A model generated the notes under the pieces. The model was given only the letters and a program-made list of their open reading frames with translations, searched no databases and had not been told where the DNA came from. From M30B80 sp965656935 (lineage in GTDB: Bacteria; Pseudomonadota; Alphaproteobacteria; Rhodobacterales; Rhodobacteraceae), in contig CBFHMG010000001.1 of the NCBI GenBank assembly GCA_965656935.1, positions 62,001 through 126,000 on the forward strand: a DNA stretch of 64,000 nucleotides, given 5' to 3'. Shown here in pieces: positions 40,472-48,891 of this stretch; the stretch's first letter is position 1, and every line of letters begins with the position of its first letter. Both the position numbers and the translations under genes were made by a program.

Positions 40472-41383
40472 ATGATCGCCTCTCCCCCCACTGCAACATG
40501 GCTCCAGCGCAACCGCATGGCGGTCACGCCTTTTCTGTTCTTGTTGCCAGGCGTTCTGTTCTTCTCGGTCTATGTGATCATCCCGATTTTCCAGAGCTTC
40601 AATATCTCGCTCTATCGTTGGGACGGATTGGGCGAGGCCACCTATATCGGCCTCGACAATTACCGCGAATTGGCGACCGACCGTCAATTCGAGACCTCGA
40701 TCTGGAACAACCTGAAATGGCTGGCGCTTTATCTGCTGGCGATCCCTGCGGGCCTGTTTATCGCTTTGTTCCTGAACCAGACGGTCATGGGGATACGCCT
40801 TTATAAATCACTCTTCTTCTTTCCCTTTGTGCTCAGCCAAGTTGTCGTAGGCCTTGTGTTTTCATGGTTCTACCTGCCGCGAGAAGGGTTGCTGAACGCG
40901 ATCTTGGTCTTCTTCGGGTTTGACACGATCAATGTTCTGGGAGACCCCGCGCTGGCCACGTATGGCATCATCGCTGCAGGGCTCTGGCCGCAGACGGCTT
41001 ATTGCATGATCCTCTATCTTACGGGGTTGAACGCCGTTGATCCCGAGCAGATTGAGGCGGGACGGCTGGATGGGGCCAAGGGCTGGAAGATGCTGTGGCA
41101 TGTGGTTTTGCCACAGCTGAAACCCGCCACCTTCATTGCCTTTGTTGTGACCATCATCGGCGCGTTGCGCAGCTTTGATCTGATATCGATCATGACCAAT
41201 GGCGGGCCTTTCGGCTCGACCCGCGTGTTGAGCTTTTACATGTTCGAAAAGGCGCTGTCGGAGTTCGGTTTCCGCATGGGCTATGGCTCGGCGATTGCGG
41301 TGGTGTTGTTCATGATCATGCTGGTCTTCATCGCCTATTTCCTGTGGCAGATGTGGCGCGATGACCGCGACGCGCGGCATTAA
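40472..41383 (+). CDS. Sugar ABC transporter permease (MalF/UgpA type)
   Basis: 303 residues, six membrane helices, from ATG 40472 (MIASPPTATWLQRNRMAVTPFLFLLPGVL). The EAA loop is EQIEAGRLDGAKGWKMLWHVVLPQLKPA. N-terminal helix LFLLPGVLFFSVYVIIPIFQSF and the YVGLDNY-like YIGLDNYREL segment are family features. Follows the binding-protein gene and precedes the second permease by 14 bases. Confidence 0.92.
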   Translation: MIASPPTATWLQRNRMAVTPFLFLLPGVLFFSVYVIIPIFQSFNISLYRWDGLGEATYIGLDNYRELATDRQFETSIWNNLKWLALYLLAIPAGLFIALFLNQTVMGIRLYKSLFFFPFVLSQVVVGLVFSWFYLPREGLLNAILVFFGFDTINVLGDPALATYGIIAAGLWPQTAYCMILYLTGLNAVDPEQIEAGRLDGAKGWKMLWHVVLPQLKPATFIAFVVTIIGALRSFDLISIMTNGGPFGSTRVLSFYMFEKALSEFGFRMGYGSAIAVVLFMIMLVFIAYFLWQMWRDDRDARH

Positions 41384-41397
41384 GGGGGAGAGACCAG

Positions 41398-42246
41398 ATG
41401 TTCCCGACCCCGATCCAGAAACGCGCCCGCTCGACGCAGCTTGCCTATCAGGCCTTTTTGCCTTTGGCCTTGATCATGTGGCTCTTGCCACTGATCGCGG
41501 TGATGCTGTTTTCCGTCCGCCCGCTGAGCGATTTCACCCAAGGCAATTATTGGGGCGTGCCGTCGAGTTTCGAGTTCTTTGCCAATTATGGCCGCGTGTT
41601 TTTCGACTCCGACATGCCGCGCTATCTGCTCAACTCGGTGATGATCACGGTGCCAACGGTTCTGGGCGCGGTGGCGCTGTCCTGCATGACGGGCTTTGCG
41701 CTTGGGGTGTATCGTTTTCGGGGCAATCTGCTGATCTTCTTCATGTTCATCGCGGGCAATTTCGTGCCTTTCCAGATCCTGATGGTGCCTGTCCGCGATT
41801 TGACGGTTTCAACGGGGCTATATGACACCAAGACGGGGTTGATCCTTTTCCATATTGCGTTCCAGACGGGGTTTTGCACCCTGTTCATGCGCAATTTCAT
41901 CCGCGCGCTGCCCTATGAATTGATCGAGGCGGCCCGCGTTGAAGGCGTACGGGAATGGCAGATTTTCTGGTTCATCGTCCTGCCCTTGATGCGGCCTGCA
42001 ATTGCTGCCCTCAGCGTTTTGGTCTTCACCTTCATCTGGAATGATTATTTCTGGGCCATCGTGCTGACCCAAGGCCCCAATGCACAACCCGTGACGGCGG
42101 GGATCACATCCTTCAACAGCCAGTTCGTCGCGCAGTATCATTTGATGAGCGCTGGCAGCATTGTTGCCGCCATCCCGCCTGTGGCGATGTTCTTTCTTAT
42201 GCAAAAACACTTCATCGCGGGGCTGACCCTCGGCGCAGTCAAGTAA
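41398..42246 (+). CDS. Sugar ABC transporter permease (MalG/UgpE type)
   Basis: 282 residues with six membrane helices. The EAA loop is LIEAARVEGVREWQIFWFIVLPLMRPA, and FTFIWNDYFWAIVLTQ and the C-terminal FIAGLTLGAVK are typical of the second permease. It pairs with the preceding permease; the ATPase is supplied by the divergent gene at 37117-38172. Confidence 0.92.
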   Translation: MFPTPIQKRARSTQLAYQAFLPLALIMWLLPLIAVMLFSVRPLSDFTQGNYWGVPSSFEFFANYGRVFFDSDMPRYLLNSVMITVPTVLGAVALSCMTGFALGVYRFRGNLLIFFMFIAGNFVPFQILMVPVRDLTVSTGLYDTKTGLILFHIAFQTGFCTLFMRNFIRALPYELIEAARVEGVREWQIFWFIVLPLMRPAIAALSVLVFTFIWNDYFWAIVLTQGPNAQPVTAGITSFNSQFVAQYHLMSAGSIVAAIPPVAMFFLMQKHFIAGLTLGAVK

Positions 42247-42271
42247 AGCCGCCACGGAGGGGCGCAACGCA

Positions 42272-43612
42272 ATGGTTAAACTTGCCTTCATCGGAGCAGG
42301 CTCCACGATTTTCATGAAGAATATCGTAGGTGATATGCTGCATTTTCCGGCCTTGGCGGATGCCCAGATTTCCCTGATGGATATCGACGCCACCCGTTTG
42401 GCCGAAAGTGAAATGGTTGCACGCAAGATGATCGCAACCATGGGAACGGATGCGCAGGTCGAGGCCACGACTGACCGCGCCCGCGCGCTGGATGGGGCCG
42501 ATTTCGTGGTCACAGCGTTTCAGACGGGCGGCTATCGCCCCTCGACCGTGATCGATTTCGATATCCCTGCGAAATACGGGCTGAGACAAACCATTGCCGA
42601 TACGCTTGGCGTGGGCGGCATTATGCGTGGCTTGCGCACTGTGCCCCATCTTTGGGACGTGGCCGAGGATATGATGCGGCTCTGTCCCGATGCGCTGTTG
42701 ATGCAATATGTGAACCCGATGGCGATCAATACTTGGGCATTGGCCGAGCGTTTTCCGCGTCTCAAACAGGCGGGGCTGTGCCATTCGGTGCAAAACACCG
42801 TTGAGGAAATCGCCCATGATCTGGAGCTGCCCAAACATGAGATCAAGCATCGCGTGGCGGGTGTGAACCATGTGGCGTTTTTCCTTGAGTTGAGCCATCA
42901 AGGCCAGTCGCTCTACCCGCGTTTGCAGAAGGGCTATAGGGCGGGCCATTTGCCCAAGCCGCCGCTTTTGATGCCGCGCTGCGCCAATAAGGTGCGCTAT
43001 GAGGTGATGGAGCATTTCGGCTATTTCTGCACCGAAAGCTCCGAGCATCTGGCCGAATATGTGCCTTGGTTCATCAAGGAGGGCCGTGAGGATTTGATCG
43101 AGGATTTCGCGATCCCGCTGGATGAATACCCCAAGCGCTGCGTTGAGCAGGCCGCAGGATGGGCCGAACAGGCCAAGGCCTTGCAAACTGCGGCTGGAAT
43201 CGAGGTTGCGAAAAGCCATGAATTTGCGGCTGAAATGATGAATGCCGTTGTCACCAATGCCCCTGTGACGGTCTATGCGAACCTTCCCAATCGCGGGCAA
43301 ATCCCGCAATTGCCCTTGGGTGCGGCAGTTGAGACGCCGACGCTGGTTGATCGCAATGGATGCCAGCCAACGGTGGTTTCCGACATCCCGCCGCAACTGG
43401 TGGGGATTATGCGCAGCCAGATCAATGTTCAGGAATTGGTGGTGCGCGCCCTGCTGGACGAAGACCCGTCCCATATCTATCACGCTGCCTATATGGACCC
43501 GCATACCGCCGCCGAGCTTGATTTGCGCCAAATCCGATCCTTGATCGATGATCTGATTGCCGCGCATGGCGATATGCTGCCGACTTGGTGCCGCAACAGG
43601 AGAGCCGCATGA
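42272..43612 (+). CDS. melA: Alpha-galactosidase, glycoside hydrolase family 4
   Basis: GH4 enzymes cleave by a redox mechanism with NAD+ and a divalent metal. 446 residues. The Rossmann start VKLAFIGAGSTIFMKNIVGD, the MDIDATRL segment, QYVNPMAINTWA, and the metal ligands C170 (in CHSV) and H200 (in GVNHVAFF) are visible. The CHSV tetrad is the mark of MelA-type alpha-galactosidases within GH4. It comes after the two permease genes, preceded by GGAGGGG, and its stop overlaps the next start (ATGA). Cytosolic, no signal peptide. Confidence 0.9.
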   Translation: MVKLAFIGAGSTIFMKNIVGDMLHFPALADAQISLMDIDATRLAESEMVARKMIATMGTDAQVEATTDRARALDGADFVVTAFQTGGYRPSTVIDFDIPAKYGLRQTIADTLGVGGIMRGLRTVPHLWDVAEDMMRLCPDALLMQYVNPMAINTWALAERFPRLKQAGLCHSVQNTVEEIAHDLELPKHEIKHRVAGVNHVAFFLELSHQGQSLYPRLQKGYRAGHLPKPPLLMPRCANKVRYEVMEHFGYFCTESSEHLAEYVPWFIKEGREDLIEDFAIPLDEYPKRCVEQAAGWAEQAKALQTAAGIEVAKSHEFAAEMMNAVVTNAPVTVYANLPNRGQIPQLPLGAAVETPTLVDRNGCQPTVVSDIPPQLVGIMRSQINVQELVVRALLDEDPSHIYHAAYMDPHTAAELDLRQIRSLIDDLIAAHGDMLPTWCRNRRAA

Positions 43613-44379
43613 GCACGACCGCCACCTTCCCCGATCTTGCGGGGCAATCTGTATTCATCACCGGTGGAGGCTCGGGCATCGGCGCAGCCCTGACCGAGGG
43701 GTTCTTGCGCCAAGGGGCGAAAGTGGCCTTTGTGCAGCGCTCGGATGCATCGGCTTTTGTCGATCAGATGGAGGCCAAGACGGGCCAACGCCCGCTTTTC
43801 CTGCCCTGCGATATCACCGATATCGGGGCCCTGCGCGCGGCCTTTGCCGAGGCTGCAACGGCTCATGGCCCGATCACGGTTCTGGTCAATAACGCGGCCA
43901 ATGATCAAAGGCATAAGGCCGAAGAGGTCACCGAAGAATTTTGGGACTGGTCGCAAGCGATCAATCTCAAAGCGTATTTCTTTGCCTGTCAGGCCGTGAT
44001 TGACGGAATGAAGGGCGCGGGCGGTGGCGCGATCATCAATTTCTCGTCGATTTCCTATATGATGGGGCAGGCGGGCTATACCTCATATATGACGGCGAAT
44101 GGCGGGATCACGGCCATGACCCGTGGACTGGCGCGTGAGTTCGGGCCTGACAATATCCGCGTGAATGCCCTGATGCCTGGATGGGTGCTGACGGATAAAC
44201 AGCTGGAGATGTGGGCCAATCCCGATGATCTGGATGCGCATATGGCCAAGATGAGCTTGAAAGAACATCTCAAGCCCGAAGACATCATCGCGCCCACTTT
44301 GTTCCTCGCCTCAAAGGCCAGCCGCATGATGACGGGTCAGGCCTTAGTGGTCGATGGCGGGGTGGTGACCACAGGATGA
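43609..44379 (+). CDS. SDR, probable galactose 1-dehydrogenase, with altered catalytic motif
   Basis: 256 residues from ATG 43609 (MSTTATFPDLAGQSVFITGGGSGIG). SDR cofactor motif TGGGSGIG (19-26), NNAA at 94-97, Ser147 in NFSSIS and Tyr160. The usual Lys four residues after Tyr is Asn164 here (YMTAN, codon AAT). The C-terminal half (LAREFGPDNIRVNALMPGWV, LFLASKASRMMTGQALVVDGG) resembles sugar dehydrogenases of the xylose/galactose type. Placed between melA and dgoK, it fits as the galactose to galactonolactone step. The Asn either defines a subfamily or weakens catalysis. Confidence 0.8.
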   Translation: MSTTATFPDLAGQSVFITGGGSGIGAALTEGFLRQGAKVAFVQRSDASAFVDQMEAKTGQRPLFLPCDITDIGALRAAFAEAATAHGPITVLVNNAANDQRHKAEEVTEEFWDWSQAINLKAYFFACQAVIDGMKGAGGGAIINFSSISYMMGQAGYTSYMTANGGITAMTRGLAREFGPDNIRVNALMPGWVLTDKQLEMWANPDDLDAHMAKMSLKEHLKPEDIIAPTLFLASKASRMMTGQALVVDGGVVTTG

Positions 44380-45299
44380 GGGATGCGATGAATTATGCGG
44401 ATTGGATCGCTGTGGATTGGGGCACCTCGCATCTGCGGGCTTGGGCGATGCAAGCCGATGGCAGCGTGAAAGCCGAAGCACGATCTGATGATGGCATGGC
44501 GCGCATGACCTCCGCGCAGGCGTTCCAGCCTGCACTTTTATCGCTGATCGAGCCTTGGCTTGGGGCGCGGCCTATGCCCGTTCTGGCCTGTGGCATGATC
44601 GGGTCGCGCCAAGGCTGGTCCGAGGCGCCCTATATCGCGGTGCCTGCCAAGCCTTCCGCGCTGGCGCCCCACCGCGTTGCGGGCACCGATCCGCGCATCC
44701 GTCTTTTTATCCAGCCCGGTCTGTCGCAATCCAAACCCTCCGCCGATGTCATGCGTGGCGAGGAAACCCAGATCGCGGGGTTTCTGGCGGATACACCCGA
44801 ATTTGACGGGGTCATCTGCCTGCCTGGCACGCATACGAAATGGGTTCATATCAGCGCGGGCGAGGTTGTCAGCTTCCAGACCTATATGACGGGTGAGATG
44901 TTCGATCTGCTGGCGCGCCAATCGGTGCTGCGCCATTGCTTGGCCACGGACGGGCTGGCGGCAGATGCCTTTGATGCGGCCTTGGGTGAAACCCTCTCGA
45001 GGCCCGAGAAAATCGCGCAGATGATGTTCTCGATCCGTGCTGAGAGCGTCTTGGCGGGGCTTGAACCTGATGCGGCCCGCGCGCGTCTGTCGGGCTTGCT
45101 GATCGGCGCAGAGCTTGCCGCTGCAAAACCCTATTGGCTGGGTCAGAATGTGGCGGTTGTCGGCGCACCTTTATTGGTTGATCTCTATGCGCGCGCCCTC
45201 GAGAGCCAAGGCGTTTTCGTGAGCCGCTCACCCGCCGATGCCCTGACCTTGAAAGGGCTGACAGCCGTTTATCATTCCATGTCGGAGACCATTGCATGA
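44376..45299 (+). CDS. dgoK: 2-dehydro-3-deoxygalactonokinase
   Basis: Phosphorylates 2-keto-3-deoxygalactonate at C6 in the DeLey-Doudoroff pathway. 307 residues with the DgoK pattern: ADWIAVDWGTSHLRAWAM, GMIGSRQGWSEAPYIAVPA, MRGEETQIAGFL, CLPGTHTKWV, TYMTGEMFDLL and SGLLIGAELAAA. ATG 44376 overlaps the SDR stop; ATG 44388 (MNYADW) is an alternative start closer to E. coli DgoK. Its stop overlaps dgoA (ATGA). Confidence 0.94.
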   Translation: MRDAMNYADWIAVDWGTSHLRAWAMQADGSVKAEARSDDGMARMTSAQAFQPALLSLIEPWLGARPMPVLACGMIGSRQGWSEAPYIAVPAKPSALAPHRVAGTDPRIRLFIQPGLSQSKPSADVMRGEETQIAGFLADTPEFDGVICLPGTHTKWVHISAGEVVSFQTYMTGEMFDLLARQSVLRHCLATDGLAADAFDAALGETLSRPEKIAQMMFSIRAESVLAGLEPDAARARLSGLLIGAELAAAKPYWLGQNVAVVGAPLLVDLYARALESQGVFVSRSPADALTLKGLTAVYHSMSETIA

Positions 45300-45901
45300 G
45301 CCGACCAATCATTGCGATCCTGCGTGGCATCACCCCTGATGAAGCCGTGCCAGTGGCACAGGCCCTGATTGAAGCGGGGATCACCAAGATCGAGGTGCCG
45401 TTGAACTCACCCGACCCGATCGACAGCATTGGCCGCATGGCCGAAGCCTGCGGGCAGGATGCGCTGATCGGGGCAGGGACGGTTCTGAGCGCCGCTGATG
45501 TGCGCGCGGTGGCCAAAGTGGGGGGCAAGTTGATCGTCTCACCCAATTTCGACCCTGAGGTTGTGGCCGAGACCAAGCGCCTTGGCCTGCAAAGCTGGCC
45601 CGGTGTTTTGACGCCGACGGAGTGTTTCGCCGCGCTGAATGCGGGGGCGGATGGGCTGAAGGTTTTCCCCAGCCATTTGATGGGGTTTGAAGGTCTCAAG
45701 GCGCTGCGCGCTGTGCTGCCGCAAGGCACGCAAGTCTATATGGTGGGCGGCGTGGGCCCCGCCAATTTTGCTGATTGGCTGCGCGCCACTGCGGATGGTT
45801 TCGGACTTGGAACCTCGCTTTATGCGCCCGGCTTGGGGGTGGAGGAGGTTGCCACGCGTGCGCGCGATACGATCCGCGCCTATGACGGGGCGGCGGCGTG
45901 A
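45296..45901 (+). CDS. dgoA: 2-dehydro-3-deoxy-6-phosphogalactonate aldolase
   Basis: Splits KDPGal into pyruvate and glyceraldehyde-3-phosphate through a Schiff base. 201 residues, a TIM barrel. IIAILRGITPDEAV at the start, Glu in ITKIEVPLNSPDPIDSI, GAGTVLS, the Schiff-base Lys in GLKVFPSHLMG, and VGGVGPANFADWL. The PLNSPD sequence is the DgoA rather than the KDPG-aldolase version. Overlaps dgoK and the lactonase gene by four bases each. Confidence 0.94.
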   Translation: MSRPIIAILRGITPDEAVPVAQALIEAGITKIEVPLNSPDPIDSIGRMAEACGQDALIGAGTVLSAADVRAVAKVGGKLIVSPNFDPEVVAETKRLGLQSWPGVLTPTECFAALNAGADGLKVFPSHLMGFEGLKALRAVLPQGTQVYMVGGVGPANFADWLRATADGFGLGTSLYAPGLGVEEVATRARDTIRAYDGAAA

Positions 45902-46752
45902 GCGCTGTGGCCATATTCGATGATCGGGCCTGCACCCTTGGGGAGGGCCCGCTTTGGCATCCCGCGCGGGGGCAATTATTCTGGTTCGACATCACGGGCC
46001 GCAAGCTGCTCAGCCGCACGGAGGATGGACCGCTGGAATGGCAATTCGATCGCCATGTCTCGGCGGCGGGCTGGATTGATGAGGAAACCCTTCTGATCGC
46101 GACCCAGACGGATTTGACCCGATTTGATATCGCAACGGGCAGCTCTCGGCAGGTTGTTCCCTTGGAGGCTGACAACCCCGTCACCCGTTCCAATGATGGC
46201 CGCGCCGACCCAAAGGGCGGCTTCTGGATCGGAACCATGGGGATCAATTGTGAAAGCGGGGCGGGCGCGCTCTATCGCTATTATCGCGGTGAAATACGCC
46301 AGCTTCGTGCGCAGGTGTCGATCCCCAATGCCACCTGTTTCGCACCAGATGGCAAGACCGCCTATTTCGCCGATACGGCAGAAAACCTTATCTGGCGCTA
46401 TGCGCTGGATGGGGAAGGTTGGCCGATAGGCGAGGCGGAGGTGTTTCTGGATCACCGCCAATCAGGCATCAACCCCGATGGTGCGGTTGTCGATGCGCAG
46501 GGCAATTTATGGTGCGCGGAATGGGGAGGCGCGCGGGTCGCGTGCTACAGCGCCGAAGGGGCCTTTCTCAAAGCTGTGCTGCTGAGCGCCAGCCAGCCAA
46601 CCTGCCCCGCATTTGGCGGTGATGACCTTGCCACGCTGTTTGTGACCAGCGCGGCGCAAGATTTGGCCGAAGGGGCCGAACCTGATGCGGGCTGCACCTT
46701 TACGCTCCCGTCTCTGGCGCGGGGTCAGAAAGAATATCGGGTGATCCTATGA
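45898..46752 (+). CDS. SMP-30/gluconolactonase-family sugar lactonase
   Basis: 284 residues from a GTG start that overlaps the dgoA stop (GTGA). Six-bladed beta-propeller with the family metal-site motifs: LGEGPLWHPARGQLFWFDI (Glu), RSNDGRADPKGGFWIGTMG (Asn, Asp), SIPNATCFAPDGKTAYFADT, and NPDGAVVDAQGNLWCAEWGG (Asp). In this operon the expected substrate is galactono-1,4- or 1,5-lactone, giving galactonate. Confidence 0.9.
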   Translation: MSAVAIFDDRACTLGEGPLWHPARGQLFWFDITGRKLLSRTEDGPLEWQFDRHVSAAGWIDEETLLIATQTDLTRFDIATGSSRQVVPLEADNPVTRSNDGRADPKGGFWIGTMGINCESGAGALYRYYRGEIRQLRAQVSIPNATCFAPDGKTAYFADTAENLIWRYALDGEGWPIGEAEVFLDHRQSGINPDGAVVDAQGNLWCAEWGGARVACYSAEGAFLKAVLLSASQPTCPAFGGDDLATLFVTSAAQDLAEGAEPDAGCTFTLPSLARGQKEYRVIL

Positions 46753-48656
46753 CCCTGAAACGTGCGCTTGGAACCTGCTACTACCCCGAGCATTGGTCCG
46801 AGGATATCTGGCGCGAAGATGCCGCGCGGATGGCTGATCTGGGCCTGACATGGGTGCGGATCGGAGAGTTTGCATGGTCGCGCCTAGAGCCTGCCCGTGG
46901 CCAGTTCGATTGGGGCTGGATGGACCGCGCAATCGAGATTTTGGGTGAGGCTGGCCTGAGGGTCGTTCTTGGCACACCCACGGCCACACCGCCCCGTTGG
47001 GTGGTGGACGCCCATCCCGATATGCTGGCGGTTGACGCCATGGGCCATCCACGCGGCTTCGGCTCACGGCGTCATTACTGTTTCAGCCATCAAGGCTATT
47101 TCGCCGAGGCGATGCGTATCACCGAAGAGCTGGCCAAACGCTATGGCGCCAACCCGCATGTGGCCGCATGGCAGACCGATAATGAATATGGCTGCCATGA
47201 TACGGTGATTTCCTATTCCGATGCTGCGCGCCAAGGGTTTCGCGATTGGCTGGCGCAGACATATCAAAGCACGCAGGCGCTCAACCGTGCTTGGGGCAAT
47301 GTCTTCTGGTCGATGGAGTATGACAGCTTTGACCAGATCGAATTGCCAAACCTGACAGTGACCGAGCCGAACCCTGCCCATGCGCTGGATTTCAAACGCT
47401 ATTCATCTGATCGGGTCGCGCGGTTCAACAAAGGCCAAGTTGATATCATCCGCCGCTATTCCGATGCGCCAGTTAGCCATAACTATATGGGCAGGATCAC
47501 CGAGTTTGACCATTTCGAGCTTGGACGCCAGATGGAGATCGCCACTTGGGACAGCTACCCTTTGGGCTTTCTGGAAGACCGTCTGGAAGAAACGCCCGAA
47601 CATAAGCGCGCCTATGCCCGTCAGGGGGACCCTGATTTTCAGGCTCTGCATCATGATCTCTACCGTGCGGTGGGGCAGGGGCGCTGGTGGGTGATGGAAC
47701 AACAACCTGGGCCCGTAAACTGGGCCCCGCATAACCCCGCGCCTCTTCCTGGAATGGTGCGTTTCTGGACTTGGGAAGCTTTTGCCCATGGGGCCGAGGT
47801 GGTGAGCTATTTCCGCTGGCGGCAGGCCCCTTTCGCGCAAGAGCAATATCATGCTGGCATGCTGCGCCCTGATAGCGTTGAGGCCCCCGCTTTCCATGAA
47901 GCGGCCGAAGTCATGGCAGAACTGGCCCAAGCCCCCGATGTTGAGGCGTCTCAAGCCGCCGTCGCGCTTGTCTTTGACTATGCCTCCGCGTGGGGCTGGG
48001 AGGTGCAGCCGCAGGGCCGTGGGTTGGATTATTTCCGTCTGGTCTTCGAGACCTATCGCGCGGCGCGCAAATTGGGCCTGTCGCTGGATATCCTGCCGCC
48101 TGATACGCAGGACCTATCAGGCTATAAGCTGGTTCTTATTCCTGGTGCAATCACGCTCAGCGTGGATTTGCTGCGCGCGTTGGAACAGGCCGACGGCACC
48201 TTGATCATCGGCCCGCGGGCCAATGCCAAGACCGAGCATCTCTCGATCCCTGATCCTTTGCCGCCGAACCTTCCGCGGTTGGAGGCTTTGGTGGCGCGGG
48301 TGGAAACCATGCGGCCCGATATGCCCGTTGCTGTTGAGGGCGGGGGCGCTGTGAAGCTGTGGCTGGAGGAGCTTGAGAGCCGCGCAGAGGTCATCGAGAA
48401 AACACCAACAGGCGCGCCCGTTTTGCTGCGCACGGGCAAGCTGCACTACCTCGCGGGCTGGCCTGATGAGGTGCTGTTCCAGCGCATCTTGTCGCGCGCA
48501 TGCGAGGCGGAGGGGATCGCGTCCGAGGTCTTGCCCGAGGGTGTCCGCATCCGCCAATCTGGCTCGACACGCTTTATCTTCAACCATCGGGCCGAGCCTG
48601 TGACCTATGGTGGGCAGGTAATCCCGCCCGCAGGTGTCATCAGAGTGCAAGGGTGA
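46749..48656 (+). CDS. Beta-galactosidase, glycoside hydrolase family 42
   Basis: 635 residues, cytosolic. TIM-barrel domain with acid/base Glu146 (AWQTDNEYGCHD) and nucleophile Glu317 (WWVMEQQPGPVNW), positions very near the Thermus A4 enzyme (141 and 312). It starts ALGTCYYPEHWSEDIWREDAARMADLGLTWVRIGEFAWSRLEP (core PEHWSEDIWREDA), followed by a trimerisation domain and a beta-domain. Its ATG overlaps the lactonase stop. Last gene of the operon; together with melA it lets the cell use both alpha- and beta-galactosides. Confidence 0.93.
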   Translation: MTLKRALGTCYYPEHWSEDIWREDAARMADLGLTWVRIGEFAWSRLEPARGQFDWGWMDRAIEILGEAGLRVVLGTPTATPPRWVVDAHPDMLAVDAMGHPRGFGSRRHYCFSHQGYFAEAMRITEELAKRYGANPHVAAWQTDNEYGCHDTVISYSDAARQGFRDWLAQTYQSTQALNRAWGNVFWSMEYDSFDQIELPNLTVTEPNPAHALDFKRYSSDRVARFNKGQVDIIRRYSDAPVSHNYMGRITEFDHFELGRQMEIATWDSYPLGFLEDRLEETPEHKRAYARQGDPDFQALHHDLYRAVGQGRWWVMEQQPGPVNWAPHNPAPLPGMVRFWTWEAFAHGAEVVSYFRWRQAPFAQEQYHAGMLRPDSVEAPAFHEAAEVMAELAQAPDVEASQAAVALVFDYASAWGWEVQPQGRGLDYFRLVFETYRAARKLGLSLDILPPDTQDLSGYKLVLIPGAITLSVDLLRALEQADGTLIIGPRANAKTEHLSIPDPLPPNLPRLEALVARVETMRPDMPVAVEGGGAVKLWLEELESRAEVIEKTPTGAPVLLRTGKLHYLAGWPDEVLFQRILSRACEAEGIASEVLPEGVRIRQSGSTRFIFNHRAEPVTYGGQVIPPAGVIRVQG

Positions 48657-48669
48657 TGCATTTTTCCTG

Positions 48670-48697
48670 TTGACGCGCGAAGACGCCTGTCTTAGTT
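48670..48697 (+). promoter_or_regulatory. Candidate promoter of tRNA-Met
   Basis: TTGACG (48670-48675), spacer of 16 bases, TTAGTT (48692-48697), 14 bases before the tRNA. Fits the strong -35 of stable-RNA promoters in this group. Confidence 0.5.
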
Positions 48698-48711
48698 CCG
48701 CGACTGGCTTT

Positions 48712-48788
48712 GGCGGAGTAGCTCAGTTGGTTAGAGCAGCGGAATCATAATCCGCGTGTCGGGGGTTCAAGTCCCTCCTCCGCTACCA
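48712..48788 (+). tRNA. tRNA-Met (CAU)
   Basis: 77 bases with encoded CCA. Acceptor GGCGGAG/CTCCGCT, D arm GCTC...GAGC, anticodon arm GCGGA-ATCATAA-TCCGC with anticodon CAT at 48746-48748, variable GTGTC, T arm GGGGG-TTCAAGT-CCCTC, discriminator A and CCA. The body resembles elongator Met rather than initiator (no three G-C pairs in the anticodon stem) or the lysidine-modified Ile-CAU tRNA. Confidence 0.93.
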
Positions 48789-48850
48789 TCCCACCCCAGA
48801 AAAGCACGTGGCCTTGCCACAAGCGGCGGCTGGCTTTCTGCCTTTGGCCT

Positions 48851-48866
48851 TGGCATGATTTTTGCA
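48851..48866 (+). promoter_or_regulatory. Sigma-54-like -24/-12 promoter ahead of the Kef-type gene
   Basis: TGGCAT-GATTT-TTGCA: GG at 48852-48853 and GC at 48864-48865 with exactly ten bases between, against the RpoN consensus TGGCAC-N5-TTGC(A/T). One mismatch in the core. A start site near 48877 would give an 80-base leader containing two competing hairpins. Confidence 0.5.
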
Positions 48867-48891
48867 CATCTTCGGCAAATCGAGATCGTGA

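Noticed and set aside
42239..43567. 442-codon minus-strand frame opposite the alpha-galactosidase
   Set aside because: No family features; the plus-strand frame has all GH4 motifs and overlaps correctly with its operon neighbours.
48712..48788. Reading the CAU tRNA as tRNA-Ile2 or initiator tRNA
   Set aside because: The acceptor and anticodon stems differ from the Ile2 pattern I know, and the initiator hallmark of three G-C pairs in the anticodon stem is missing.
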